From Branchiostoma belcheri (taxonomy: Eukaryota; Chordata; Leptocardii; Amphioxiformes; Branchiostomatidae), in NCBI RefSeq assembly GCF_001625305.1, contig NW_017803268.1, positions 1,717,334 to 1,781,333 on the forward strand: DNA of 64,000 nt, given 5' to 3'. Below the pieces are notes generated by a model. It searched no databases. It was given only the letters and a program-made list of their open reading frames with translations, and had not been told where the DNA came from. The position numbers were made by a program, and so were the translations under genes. Below are positions 9,801 to 19,217 of the stretch, one piece after another. The stretch's first letter is position 1. Each line of letters starts with the position of its first letter.

Positions 9801-11294
9801 TACTGTTCCTAACTTCTCTTCCTTTCCCTTATTGCAGTTTATAACTATTTTTCATTGAATTTAGACAATAGCAAGGCCAGTATGGCGTTACACTTAAGTT
9901 ACACGCAAGATACACACATACCAGACAATACTGGCCTGATTTGTATAGTGCGACCCCCTACCGTAACCCAAAGTTGCTACGCTCACTCGGTGGTTTATTC
10001 GGTGGTTATCGCATCTGAACAGGGATTATCTCACCATATACACCTCGGAGCGGGGCATTAACCCTTTATTTAAGTTTAAGTCAGAATAAATACAGGCTGA
10101 AAGGACTTTATGATGAGTTTAACCTGTCTCTAGATGTGTCATTCATATTATTCAAGGATGTTCTTGGGCATTAAAAATTTGCTTTCCGTGACTATTTTTA
10201 TATCCTGCGCATGCCCTGTAGGGCCGGAACGTGTGGGTGTTCCACGGGAACTTCACTGCGCCTGTGCAGAGCCTGAGCCCACGTGACTTCGGCCTGTACA
10301 CCCGGGTAGACGCCGCCTTCAGCACACAGGACGAGAAAACCATCTACTTCTTCAAAAGTAAGACATATTTGACTGACATGCAGTCACAGCGTGTCATTGG
10401 TCGAATCACTAATTGCCATGCTGTCATTGGTTGAGCTGATAATTATGATGGGCAGTTAGGATCGGTCTATATAGCGAGCGGAGACGAGCTTAACTCCAAG
10501 AAGATGTAAGGGGGTTGCCTGAAAGATATTTCTGACTTTCTCCTTCAAAATCATACGAGATAAGAATTATTGTGTATTTGCAGTAAAAAAAAACAGGGAA
10601 AGACGGAGTGAGAAAAAGAACAGGGGAGGAAATGTAGAGAAAAGAAAGGGAAGGGCATTTGGGTATTTCATATGTTTACTTTTTTTTGCTTTCCGTTTTC
10701 GTAGGAGGCCGCTACTACAAGTACATCGCCGGAAAGGGACGAGCGAAAGATTACCCGCGTTCTTCCAAAAAATGGCTGGGCTCTTCGCACAACCCTGACG
10801 CCATCTTGCGAGTCGGAAGCGACCTTTTCGTCTTCAAACGTAACAGCTACGAGAGGATATCAGCCACGGAACCAAAGACGCCGTCGTTCGTTCGTCGGCG
10901 ACCTCGTTACCGCTATCGCCATTCTTCGTCGTCGCTCGGAAGATCTTCGTCGGTAGCGTCGGCAATACTCGGCAGTTCTTCGCCAAAAGCGTCGGGAAAG
11001 CTCGGCAGTTCTTCGTCGGTTGCGTCGGGAATACTCGGCAGTTCGTCGCCAAAAGCGTCGGGAAAGCTCGGCACTTCTTCGTCAGTAGCGTCGGCAATAC
11101 TCGGGAGTTCGTCGTCGGCAAAGATCGACAGTTCGTCGGTAAAGATCGACAGTTCGTCGACGATACGACTGCCGCGCTCGGCAAAGTCCGCGACGATCGT
11201 CGAAGACTGGCTCGGGTGTCCGAAGAAAACGTGGAGTGACGACATGATCGACGATAAAGACTATGAAATAATTGACCCAAACACGCTACCATGA
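3940..11294 (+). CDS. Matrix metalloproteinase (MMP19/28-like), eight exons, 5' partial
   Basis: Secreted zinc endopeptidase of the matrixin family, expected to cleave extracellular matrix or surface proteins. Exons 3940-4075, 7157-7401, 7985-8198, 8860-9021, 9331-9453, 9662-9795, 10222-10357 and 10705-11294 join with consistent phases into 1,740 nt (579 residues plus stop). Counting from the first visible residue: end of prodomain 1-65 with the cysteine switch PRCGMPD (Cys61); linker 66-95; catalytic domain about 96-252 with zinc motif [11 protein letters not shown] (210-220) and Met-turn Met228; hemopexin domain from Cys272 to Cys555; 24-residue tail. No RXKR furin site is visible between switch and catalytic domain. 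The phrase [12 protein letters not shown] and the SRWKK start recall MMP19 and MMP28, but this is from memory. The start codon and signal peptide are missing. Odd points: extra cysteines 34, 46, 75 and 184, and a serine-rich insertion in blade 4. Confidence 0.92.
4104..4340 (+). repeat. Dispersed 240 bp repeat D
   Basis: Starts ACTAGAAAGGTAA.ATTTGCAAAG; contains CTCTGTTAATTCTTACTCAA and ACACTAGTTACCATGGTGAC; ends near GAGCAAAAACA. Begins 29 bp after an MMP splice donor. No coding potential; class unknown. Confidence 0.8.
4341..7156. other. MMP intron
   Basis: Mostly single-copy AT-rich DNA, the GTA microsatellite, a piece at 6650-6697 (CTGGAAACAGTCTGG) matching the 35 kb minisatellite unit in reverse, and a purine-rich stretch near 6990-7070. 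Confidence 0.7.
6742..6838 (+). repeat. (GTA)n then (GTT)n microsatellite
   Basis: About 20 GTA units followed by GTT/GCT units, in an MMP intron. Confidence 0.97.
7157..7401 (+). CDS. MMP exon: cysteine switch and start of catalytic domain
   Basis: Residues 46-127. It holds the cysteine switch PRCGMPD (59-65), whose Cys61 should ligand the catalytic zinc in the latent enzyme, a Gly/Pro-rich linker with Cys75, then the [12 protein letters not shown] strand that opens the catalytic domain and the helix ending AMAFK. The acceptor is CTTATTCCCAG and the donor AAG|GTACTA, phase 0. The exon is markedly GC-richer than its flanks, which are AT-rich intron. Confidence 0.93.
7600..7835 (+). repeat. 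Dispersed repeat D in an MMP intron
   Basis: Same order of blocks as at 4104, with small deletions. Confidence 0.8.
7985..8198 (+). CDS. MMP exon: structural zinc and calcium region
   Basis: Residues 128-198, starting VWSDV as in most matrixins, phase 0 in and phase 1 out. It contains the expected structural-zinc ligands His157 and Asp159 (YHGDG), His174 (LAHAF) and His185 (HFD), plus the calcium-loop motif FDGPGG. The usual GGDAHFD is GGNCHFD here, so the calcium-site Asp is Asn and Cys184 lies beside a zinc ligand. The acceptor is TCGTTTTAG and the donor AACG|GTACAT. Confidence 0.93.
8306..8534. mobile_element. Fold-back element with 9 bp TSD, in an MMP intron
   Basis: Arms TAGCCTCTACCAGG and CCTGGTAGAGCCTA close a long imperfect hairpin. 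It is flanked by GGGTCGTGT on both sides (8297-8305, 8535-8543). The left arm is interrupted by a second fold-back element. Confidence 0.9.
8324..8386. mobile_element. 63 bp fold-back element nested in the 8306-8534 element
   Basis: TACCATCCTGATTAGTTT pairs with AAACTAACCAGGATGGTA; the right end is CCAGGCTA. It is flanked by CCAGGTTTC and CCAGGCTTC (8 of 9 match). A relative is at 62453-62527. Confidence 0.8.
8535..8845 (+). mobile_element. tRNA-derived SINE relative in an MMP intron
   Basis: Box A-like TGGTGTAACGGC, degraded box B GGTTGAAATCC, then GAAGTGCTTTGCACGACTTT and a TATAAAATGGGTACCTGA tail region. Its start overlaps the target duplication of the fold-back element, which therefore inserted into the SINE. 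Confidence 0.7.
8860..9021 (+). CDS. MMP exon: catalytic zinc helix and Met-turn
   Basis: Residues 199-252. [11 protein letters not shown] supplies the three catalytic zinc ligands (His210, His214, His220) and the general base Glu211; IMIPTY carries the Met-turn Met228. The end, [15 protein letters not shown], is the typical last helix of the catalytic domain. The acceptor is TACTTCTAG and the donor TACG|GTAAGA, phase 1. The last 13 nt and the donor are repeated 154 bp downstream. Confidence 0.96.
9009..9330 (+). repeat. Tandem duplication of MMP exon end and intron
   Basis: A unit of about 154 bp starting at the last bases of the 8860-9021 exon is repeated at 9163. Both copies have AGAGACTGTACGGTAAG followed by TGTCACTTCTGCACTGTGCG, and both end in a pyrimidine tract with AG. 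Confidence 0.9.
9331..9453 (+). CDS. MMP exon: hinge and hemopexin blade 1 start
   Basis: Residues 253-293. A short hinge ([17 protein letters not shown]) leads to EWC; Cys272 is the expected partner of the cysteine at the end of the hemopexin domain. The HFDAV strand of blade 1 follows, ending VFAFRG across the splice. The acceptor is TGATTGACAG and the donor CGAG|GTACTC, phase 1. Confidence 0.92.
9662..9795 (+). CDS. MMP exon: hemopexin blades 1-2
   Basis: Residues 294-338, from [10 protein letters not shown] through PIDAAF to GLVFLFM. It completes blade 1 and begins blade 2, whose DAAF motif is typical. The acceptor TGTTGGAAAG is weak (purines at -3 and -4) but is the only one that keeps phase and the expected G-K-K-F-W junction. 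The donor is ATG|GTATGT, phase 0. Confidence 0.9.
9938..10066 (+). mobile_element. Partial copy of the TTAA-flanked MITE in an MMP intron
   Basis: Shares TTTATTCGGTGGTTAT and CACCTCGG.GCGGG.CATTAACC with the right arm of the 41.6 kb element; the left arm is degraded. Confidence 0.6.
10222..10357 (+). CDS. MMP exon: hemopexin blades 2-3
   Basis: Residues 339-383, starting GRNVWVFHG and ending TIYFFK. The RVDAAF strand starts blade 3. One sequon is visible (NFT). The acceptor is GCCCTGTAG and the donor AAAA|GTAAGA, phase 1. Confidence 0.92.
10705..11294 (+). CDS. MMP last exon: blades 3-4, serine-rich insertion, stop
   Basis: Residues 384-579. GRYYKYIAG finishes blade 3; [15 protein letters not shown] is blade 4. 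Where most family members go almost directly to the final strand and cysteine, this exon has a basic patch ([10 protein letters not shown]) and then about 75 residues of a 21-22 residue repeat rich in Ser, Ala, Gly and Lys (about 464-536). IVEDWLGC then restores the normal domain end (Cys555). An acidic tail follows ([14 protein letters not shown]). The acceptor is CCGTTTTCGTAG; the stop TGA is at 11292-11294. Confidence 0.92.
10944..11162 (+). repeat. Coding 63-66 bp repeat (serine-rich)
   Basis: Two full units and one partial unit encoding [24 protein letters not shown] sequence, inside the last MMP exon. Unit boundaries are marked by GGCAGTTCTTCG or GGCAGTTCGTCG. Confidence 0.92.
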
Positions 11295-13822
11295 TGACAA
11301 TCATTGTCTTTATATGTTAAAAATTCTCTTTATTGGTCCTTCGACCATATCTTTCCAAATCTTATTTTCGTCGAACTTTTGAATTAAGGTGTTGAAAATA
11401 AAAGTGTTCTAATAGTCTTGGGATTAAGGGTGATGTGTTATTGAAAAGGAATTTTACACGGTTCGTTTAGCACATAAAATTTCACTTAGATAATTAAAAT
11501 GTTGTGTAAATATTGAATAATATTGTGGCTTGAAGCCTAGTCTTAAACCAGTTCTATTAACTAGAACGGCTTCAAATTTTGCGGTCAACCAACTTGAACA
11601 GAAAGAAGCTAATGTCGGTGTATGACGGTGCTTGATATTCAAGCAAACAAGCTGAGGGCAGTTCAACATAGCACGAGGCTAGATTCCATGTCAGCAATTG
11701 TTTTGATTTTTTTGGCAATCTTGTTGCTATTCAGATACACTTTCTTGTTTCCCCTGAGAAGTGTACATGTACATAGAAAAACAATTCCTTTTGTTTTTAA
11801 TAATTATTACATTTCCTTTTATTTGCGATTTCATTGACATTATTACAGCTTTTGAATGTCGGCAATTGCACATTTTGTTTCATATATGTATGATTTTCTT
11901 AATAGACGTTTTGTTAGCCGCAAAAGGACATGATTTTCAAGGGTGTTCTATATTTTGCTTTTCTTCGAAGCTTAATCATAAATTGTAAATGTGTGTTTTA
12001 TATACAATAAAGATGGTTCTTGTGTTTATCTAACGATAGTTGTTGGTCGATCGCACTGTATACAAGTTTCCGAGTTAAGTTCTTAATTATAAGCACTTCA
12101 TCTTGAAAACAAGATAGCTAGCAGCTATGTCAATACACTTAGGGGAAGGTAACGGAAATATGTCTTAGGTGGTGAGGGGGCGAGTATTGGAAAAAAATAC
12201 ACAATAGTGTCACAAAAATAACTGGAAAATATTATACAGAGACCACAGATTGAAAGATTACTGAAAGAAACTATATGTTTTACACTGTGCATAAAGTCTA
12301 TGTTCTTGTAGTCTTTGGAGAAAATTTGAATGAGTTTCAAAACCAGATCTTAATAAAACTGTCCCTTGATCTAAATCCGCCACCAGCCAATGAGTTAAAG
12401 CTCGTTGTGATGAGCTTACAGCTAAGCTACTTATTGTGGGGATTACCAGACGGTAATATCTCCTTGTTAGAAAATACCGCTGTAGCTAGAGATTTCTCAA
12501 AACCAGCTGGCGTCTGATGTAAAATCTACACACAAAAAAAAAAAAACAACCATGGCCTGATCCACCGTAAGAGTAGAGGTAATACACCCAAAACTGACGA
12601 AAGTCCACCTTTCTATCCTGTACATGTAGAGCTATAGTCATTAATTCACACATCTTATATTGGAATCTTCTTTGGAGAAGGTTTGCATAGTTTCTTACCG
12701 AAGCGCAACTGTGTATTCTGCTGACCAGGTGCTATGGAAATGCTGTTTACGTTAAGCTTTGAGGCGGACCGTTTTAAGTAAGTATAACCCACAGGATATG
12801 TGGCTTTATGGGGTTTGTACTAGTGATTACAAGCAACAAGTAACATGCGATAACAGTACCCTACGTAATGGTGATTTAACAGTTTAGGTGCAATCTGTTA
12901 TAAAATCGCTAGGTGGCGTCCCTTCACTACAAGTCCACGGTGAACCCATCGAAAGTAAAACTTTTCAAAACGGGATGGTAAAATACGTTGAAACACCAAA
13001 CATTCCTTCTCCAACCCTAAGGTTAATCTATCAGACATTAAGCACACAGACTGGCCAGACTTTCCCAGGCAGATTTAGAATTTGCAGTGTTTAAAAGACT
13101 TGTCAAGACAAGAGCCCTTCATGCCGTTCCCTGGATCACTTTGTATACACAACTGGCCACCTGTTGTTACCCTCCATGAAAATGGGGGTACTGTTTTTAC
13201 TCCGTTTCATGTTTGGTCTGATATCTGAAGATCGGTGAGAAGGAACTGTACGATATTTGGCAGATTGATGGATGGGGCCTTGGAGATTGTGTAGGTTGAC
13301 TTTGAGCCCCTGGTGATTGACCTTGGTACTGCAGTTTAATTTTTTATTCTGTTGTTTTCGCGTTATGGACTGTTTGTGCGATATTAAGGTAGCATGTAGT
13401 TGTTATTACCATGGTTTAGTGGTTTAAATTTGGGTCCCCTAGCTGTTTGCGTTTGATATTTACAAAATGTTTAATGTTGGACTTTTTGTGTTGAATGTTT
13501 GGAAAATCTGGGGGATGGTTTGGTATGATTTTTGGTATGTGGGTAGTTGTTGAGTCTCTTTGTGTTTTGGAGTGCATTAGCAGGTTGTCGCATATTTTTA
13601 TTGCTTAATTTAAAAGGATTTTCACTTTTTCACCCCTACTTCATAATAGGATGGTCTGTTTGACCCAAAAGTTGGGACAGAGTGTTTTTGTTTATACCTC
13701 CAGGTCAGACCCAGGCAGCCCTATCTATTTTTACCCCTAGACAGATCTGCAGGAAAATAAATCTTGTTTGTCTGGTCTGCAGGTCATTTGTCTGGTCATT
13801 GACCTACATGTACAGGCAAATG
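11295..13822. other. MMP 3' UTR and intergenic DNA
   Basis: 3' UTR to about 11420 or 12030. The rest has no gene; 13190-13620 is G/T-rich on the plus strand. Confidence 0.6.
11397..11402 (+). other. Candidate polyadenylation signal of the MMP gene
   Basis: AATAAA about 100 nt after the MMP stop codon. A second AATAAA at 12006-12011, followed by GT-rich sequence, could give a longer 3' UTR. Which is used cannot be decided from the sequence. Confidence 0.5.
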
Positions 13823-13913
13823 TAGCCTGGGTACCATCCCCAGTAGTATATTCGCAAACTCTATAACAGTTATAGAGTTTGCGAATATACTACTGGGGAT
13901 GGTACCCAGGCTA
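13823..13913. mobile_element. 91 bp perfect palindrome with 9 bp TSD
   Basis: Two exact 45 bp arms around one central A, beginning TAGCCTGGGTACCATCCCC. It is flanked by AGGCAAATG at 13814-13822 and 13914-13922. Confidence 0.93.
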
Positions 13914-14245
13914 AGGCAAATGACCTGCTGGCCATCAAAGTAAACAAACCATGGTAACAAGACACTAAACGCCTGCACATGACAGCTTGACAAATACAAA
14001 GTGCCACCACAAATCATTCTGCTGATAAAAACAAAGTTTTACTCATAATATCTCTATTGAAATACACCAAAAGATTACAAAATAACAAGCTATTTCATGG
14101 AGGGATGATGTCTACGACTTCTCCTTGTTTAATCTGTAATATACGACAAGGTATTTGGTAAGTACCTGTAAAGAAAGTACTTAGTTTGGAGGTCTGAAAT
14201 TTGTAAGACGAAGGATTTAGTGGGTAAAGTTGTTGATGTTAGTAA

Positions 14246-14695
14246 GGCCACAGCAAGTAATTTTTATGGATGACATCAGCGCGCGCATTAATTTTCGCCT
14301 GATCTTGAAAAAAATTGCCTTCTGACAGTGGTCAACATGCCGAAAATGGGAAAATTTGTCTGTTGCCATGCCGGAAGGTGGACGGCAGATAACTATAAAG
14401 AGAGGAGACAAGACAAGGCTCTGATTTATTGTTTTGTCTTTTACTTTGACGCAGTGATGCATTTCATTCCTTTTATATGTGATGTTCACTGAATCAGAAC
14501 CATTTGTACAATGATTGAAAACTTTTATTTTTCAGTGAGAAATGAATGTTGTAATAGTTGGCAGTAAACTTAGGTATCATTTCTTGTGTAACAAGGTTCA
14601 TGATGTCAAATTTGAAAATATATGCATTTGCTTTTTTGCCCTATCGCATTAGATGGAGTCCGCGCAGGATGTCGTCCATAAAATTTACTTGCTGT
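14246..14695 (-). mobile_element. MITE family A copy
   Basis: Left end TAA|GGCCACAGC, followed by the GATGACATCAGCGCGCGC block. The right end is degraded after TTACTTGCTGT. An internal stretch near 14520-14620 is shared only with the 37846 copy. Confidence 0.85.
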
Positions 14696-15159
14696 ATGCT
14701 AGTAAACGTTTTTCAATCGTAATGCTTGTATGTCAATCTTGCTACAGATCAGAAAGAAGGTTAAAAATGTTAAGCTTCTTTTAGTCCACGATGTATCTAA
14801 AATGTCAAAAATGATGGCATCAAAGCGTAAAGTTCCAATTGGTCGGCTTGATCTTGGGATCAATGTCCCGGATGTTGAACCCTTTTCTTTCAAACAGACG
14901 TGACCGTTAAACTGTAATGTTACACGGACTGGTTTGACCTTTGCAGTTTGGCGTGACCTTTGCGTTAGGGCAATTTTTTTTGTACGTTTGGTTGTCATCT
15001 TCTGTGCCCTGTACATTTGTTTGGTGACCCCCAAGACAAGTTTGAAGGCTGGATGACAGTTTCACCTTGAAATGATTCTAACAGATTTGACCTAATGTTT
15101 GGGATGTTTTTCACTGGATTTCTTTTTGCGCAAGATGTCAGGATAGATTTTCCAGTGCC

Positions 15160-15560
15160 ATAAACTCTCTTCTCGTTCTTTCTTATCCATTTATATTAAA
15201 AACATTCATCAAGGAGAGATGAGAAAGTGAACAAATTTACTGCTGTGGACTGTAAGGCCAAGTCTGACTTGGGCCAAGCTTCCCTTTCTATGCGAACTGA
15301 ATCGAATTTGAGTTCTATTTGAGTCAAATTTGGCCCCAGAACACTGTCAACCAACCATAGCCGAACAACGCCGAATGTTTTAAGCATTTTAAACGTTGGG
15401 ATGTCGCAGCCGAAAAGTAGTAACTGTTATAGCCGACCTCGCTGAACACTAACACTGAACGCCAACCACAGCCGACCTTGTTCCAGACCTACTCCCGACC
15501 ATGGTTCGAGTTTGGCAGTGGTCGGGAGGCCATTTTCGGCTTTGTGTGACGGGGGCTTCT
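15160..15560 (-). repeat. Repeat with AGCCGAACAACGCCGAA motifs
   Basis: Shares, in inverse orientation, scattered GTCGGCTG/GTTCGGC motifs, GAGTCAAATTT and TGTGTGACGGGGG with 62880-63275. Confidence 0.5.
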
Positions 15561-15565
15561 CATGA

Positions 15566-15933
15566 GGCCATGTTGATTTGATTATATGGGTGACATCCTC
15601 TGGGAACCCCAAAACTGATGCGAGCGTGCAAATAAAAAAAAGTTGCTTTCATTATGAAATCTACGTGGTTTTGAAGGTCTAACAAATGACTGAGCATGGT
15701 TTGGCGAATAATCTAGTCTTCAAATTCTTTACATTTTCGTCTGTTTCGTTTGATTTTGGCATTCTAACACATCGGTATCGTTTTCAAATACTTTTTTTTT
15801 TGCAACTTACGGTATATATTTGCTCATTTTGCAACTGTTTTGTACGATTTACAGTATGGTTGAAAACTTGGGGGGTGCAGCCGAAAATTCATGCGCGCGC
15901 GGATGTCATTCATATAATTAAATTAACTTGGCC
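15566..15933 (+). mobile_element. MITE family B copy (GGCCATGTTGATT ends)
   Basis: Terminal inverted repeats GGCCATGTTGATTTGATTA and the imperfect complement ending AACTTGGCC, flanked by TGA on both sides. It shares the inner TGACATCC and GCGCGCGGATGTCAT blocks with family A, so the two are sister subfamilies. Confidence 0.85.
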
Positions 15934-17135
15934 TGAACAAGACGTGCAAGGTCACAGCACACATTAAGAGAATTACTCCGTGAGCGCTTTGCGGCCGCTA
16001 ACGGCCACAGGAATTACACACAAACCTACTGCAGTCCTCCCGGTAGAACATGTACGGATTTATGGTAATGGAAATGTTACTGCTAATGGCCCTCTCTGGA
16101 CCCGGCTAACAGAGAAACATGTTGTGTAGAGAACTGAATGACTATCACGGGAGTAGAGATTCTGGGTCGACTTATCTTTGGATTTTGTGTACTTTAGGCT
16201 CAAGGGAACATCTTAAGAATGACAAATCTTTTGATTTCTTAAAGCCTAGCATACAACAAACCGCATAGTTTAGATATTCCCAAAGATAGCAGCAAGGAAA
16301 GAGCAAGGAGCTTTGAATATGAAGCTCCTTGCCTTGGAAAGATAGAAATTGTAGAACTCCATCCATACTTATTCTTGTACCGATAGTAACTCTCTGTGTA
16401 TCAAAAAATTATCATATGATACAGTTTGCAGAAAACGTTATGGTGGTATATCTGTATCACGTTCACCTTATTTATTTTTCATCTATGCCTTAGATCTAAC
16501 ATCTAAGATCAACTGATACAGTTTAAAGGAAAAGTTACGACGCTATATCTGAATCAATTTCGCCCTGTAAAAGCTTGTTTATGATCTATGTCTTAGATTT
16601 GATCTAAGATCAACTGATAACAGGAAAAGTTACGATTCTATATCTGAATCACGTTCTTCCAGTAAAAGCTTCTTCATGATCTATGTCTTCCCTTTTGTAG
16701 CCTCCCACAGCGGCCTTCCGCTCTGACGCCCTCTTCTCAATCCTTCCTCTCCTAATCCCCTACAGACTCTCCCTAACCCCCAACAGACCCTCCCTCCCCC
16801 CTACAGACCCTCACACACACCACAGGAGAACGTTCACGGCTCATTACGGCACGCCGCACAGTCACAGCGGTGTGAACCCGCGCTTCTAATGGGCGCCAAG
16901 GGCTTACAGTAATGGTGGAGCGTTATGCCATTAACGGTACGGTACTCCGACCTCGTGCATCTTGCAGCATCTGTGGCTAATGCACGCCGATGTCTCAGGC
17001 GATGCAGAATGATGCTGTAAAGTTATGTGACACTAGACAATAAATTTTCAACTGTGAAGTCAGTCGAAGCAGCGTGTACATGTAGCTGATGAAAAAATTC
17101 CTCCTTTTCATAACAACGTCAGTTTATACATATAA
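15934..17135. other. Intergenic, mostly single-copy
   Basis: Three short imperfect repeats around TTAGATCTAAGATCAACTGAT (16490-16690). From 16800 to 17030 GC content rises without an ORF; function unknown. Confidence 0.4.
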
Positions 17136-17510
17136 GGCCATGTTGATTGGATGATATCCGCGCGCGCATGAATTTATTTTCGTCCGTTTCCAAAAAAAAG
17201 GTTTTCGACCATACTGTAAATCGAACAAAATGAGCGAATATATGTCTGCTAAAAAGTATTGGGGAACGATACTAATGTCATAGAATGCCGAAATTAAATC
17301 AAGAAAAGAAGAGACTGTGAAGAAATGAAAATGAAGAGTCTATAATTCACCATACCACGTGTGTTTAGTCACTTGTTCAACCTTTATGACCACATAGATT
17401 TCATAATGAAGGAAACCTTTTTTTTTGCCAAACTTTTTTTATTCGCACACTCGCATCAGTTTTTTTGGGTTCCCATAGGATGCCATCCATGTAATCAAAT
17501 CAACATGGCC
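17136..17510 (-). mobile_element. MITE family B copy with TAA duplication
   Basis: GGCCATGTTGATT ... AATCAACATGGCC, flanked by TAA on both sides. Contains the GCGCGCGC block next to the left end, opposite to the 15.6 kb copy. Confidence 0.88.
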
Positions 17511-17835
17511 TAACTGTGAATTCAATGACAATACTAGTCTAGTGACTAATAAGGGAAGAACAGCGTATACCCAAGATAGATAAGAATTGCTAAAGCCTTT
17601 TTAGTGGCAGCGGTACGATGTATGAAAGTATAAGCTTTACCGAAGAAAATATGATTGTGCAACAGTTTCTATGCCCAGTACGATAGTAAAATAAACTACG
17701 CAATAAAAATCATTAACCATAGTTCTATACACCTAGGAGAGTTGTTAACCGAACTACACAGTACTTCGGTGAAGTTGATTACGTTTTATGGGTCTAGGTA
17801 GAAGTTTCCTCACAAAACACCTGATGCTTGTGTAA

Positions 17836-18237
17836 GGCCACAGCAAGTAAATTTTATGGATGACATCCTCCGCAGACTCCAAATCTAATGCGAGCGGGCG
17901 AAAACAAAACAAGGCGGGCCGAAAAAAAACAAGGTTCCTACATTTTAGGATTTTGAGTCAATCATTGTACACAAAAAAAGGTTTTTATTCGGTGGAATCA
18001 TCACATATACACAGCCAGCATCACATATCACTGCATCAAAGTAAGAAACAAAACATTAAATCAGAGCCTTGTCTTGTCTCCTCTCTTCATAGTTATCTGC
18101 CATCCACGTTCCGGAATGGTAGCAGACATCTTTGCCCACTGTCAGAAGGAAACAAAATTTATTGTTTTTTTTTTCAAAAATCAGGCGAAAATTAATGCAC
18201 GCGCTGATGTCATCCATAAAAATTACTTGCTGTGGCC
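17836..18237 (+). mobile_element. MITE family A copy with TAA duplication
   Basis: Complete 402 bp copy. GGCCACAGCAAGTAAATTTT at left and the complement ending TTGCTGTGGCC at right, flanked by TAA (17833-17835 and 18238-18240). No coding capacity is recognisable. Confidence 0.92.
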
Positions 18238-18392
18238 TAATCCAAATAAGCTATGTGAAGAGATTTTAGTTCCACCAATAAAAAGCTAAAACCAGCCTAC
18301 ACTACGAAACAAGCAACTATTTTCTATCAGCGACATCGCATTTTTGTCTCACAGATATCAGTATGCTATAGAACAGGTATTGACTCAACATA

Positions 18393-18814
18393 GGCTACAG
18401 CAAGTAATTTTTATGGATGACATCAGCGCGCGCATTAATTTTCGCCTGATTTGGGGGAAAAAAAGCAAGAAATGTTGTTGCATTCTAACAGTGGTCAACA
18501 TGCCGAAAAGGGGCAAAAATGTCTGTAGCCATGCCGGAACGTAGATGACAGATAACTTTAATAACGAGCTAGAGGAGACAAGAAAGGGCTCTGATCTAAT
18601 GTTTTGTTTCTTACTTTGATGCAGTGATATGTGATGTTGGCTGTGTATATGTGATGTTCCCACTGAATCAAAACCATTTGTAGAATGATTGAGTCAAAAT
18701 TTTAAAATATAGGAACCTTGTTTTTTTCGGCCCGTCTTGTTTTTTTTTTCGCCCGCTCGCAATAGATTTGGAGTCTGCGGAGGATGTCATCCATAAAATT
18801 TACTTGCTGTGGCC
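18393..18814 (-). mobile_element. MITE family A copy
   Basis: Opposite orientation to the copy 155 bp upstream, so the pair forms a large inverted repeat. Right end CTTGCTGTGGCC; the left end has mutated to GGCTACAGC. Confidence 0.9.
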
Positions 18815-19217
18815 ATACTACATGGAAAAATACAAAAAAAATGACTTTGAAAATCAAGTTTTGCTGCCCTGAAATCACCTTGGATGCATTTAGTCCACAG
18901 GCTTTCCTACGGCCAATAACACACCACTTCTGTAATAATGTACATGTTAGCTTCAGCTGCCGAGACCAACAGTAGGATTAGCGTTTCTTCACGGTCTATA
19001 GGTGCTGATGTTCGTTGCGGTTGGCTGCCATCCTATTTATTCCCTTCGCCTTTAAGGTGTGCACTCAAATAAATTCCAAATCACCCAACTCTAATAACAA
19101 AAGGCAACTGTCCTTGATATATCGCCAGATGAACTGCCGCGAAGCACTTTTTATTCTGAGCCATATCTGGTCTGGTCCATTAAACAGTAGTTCGTGGTTA
19201 TCGCACCAACAGTGATG

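Noticed and set aside
10834..11304. Long minus-strand open frames opposite the MMP serine-rich repeat
   Set aside because: They are open only because the repeat lacks complementary stop codons; the plus strand continues a well-conserved domain with correct splicing.
18074..18289. Repeated similar small frames (MSPLFIVICHP type) seen in many places
   Set aside because: Translation of the MITE family A body; frames are broken differently in each copy, so it is not a protein gene.
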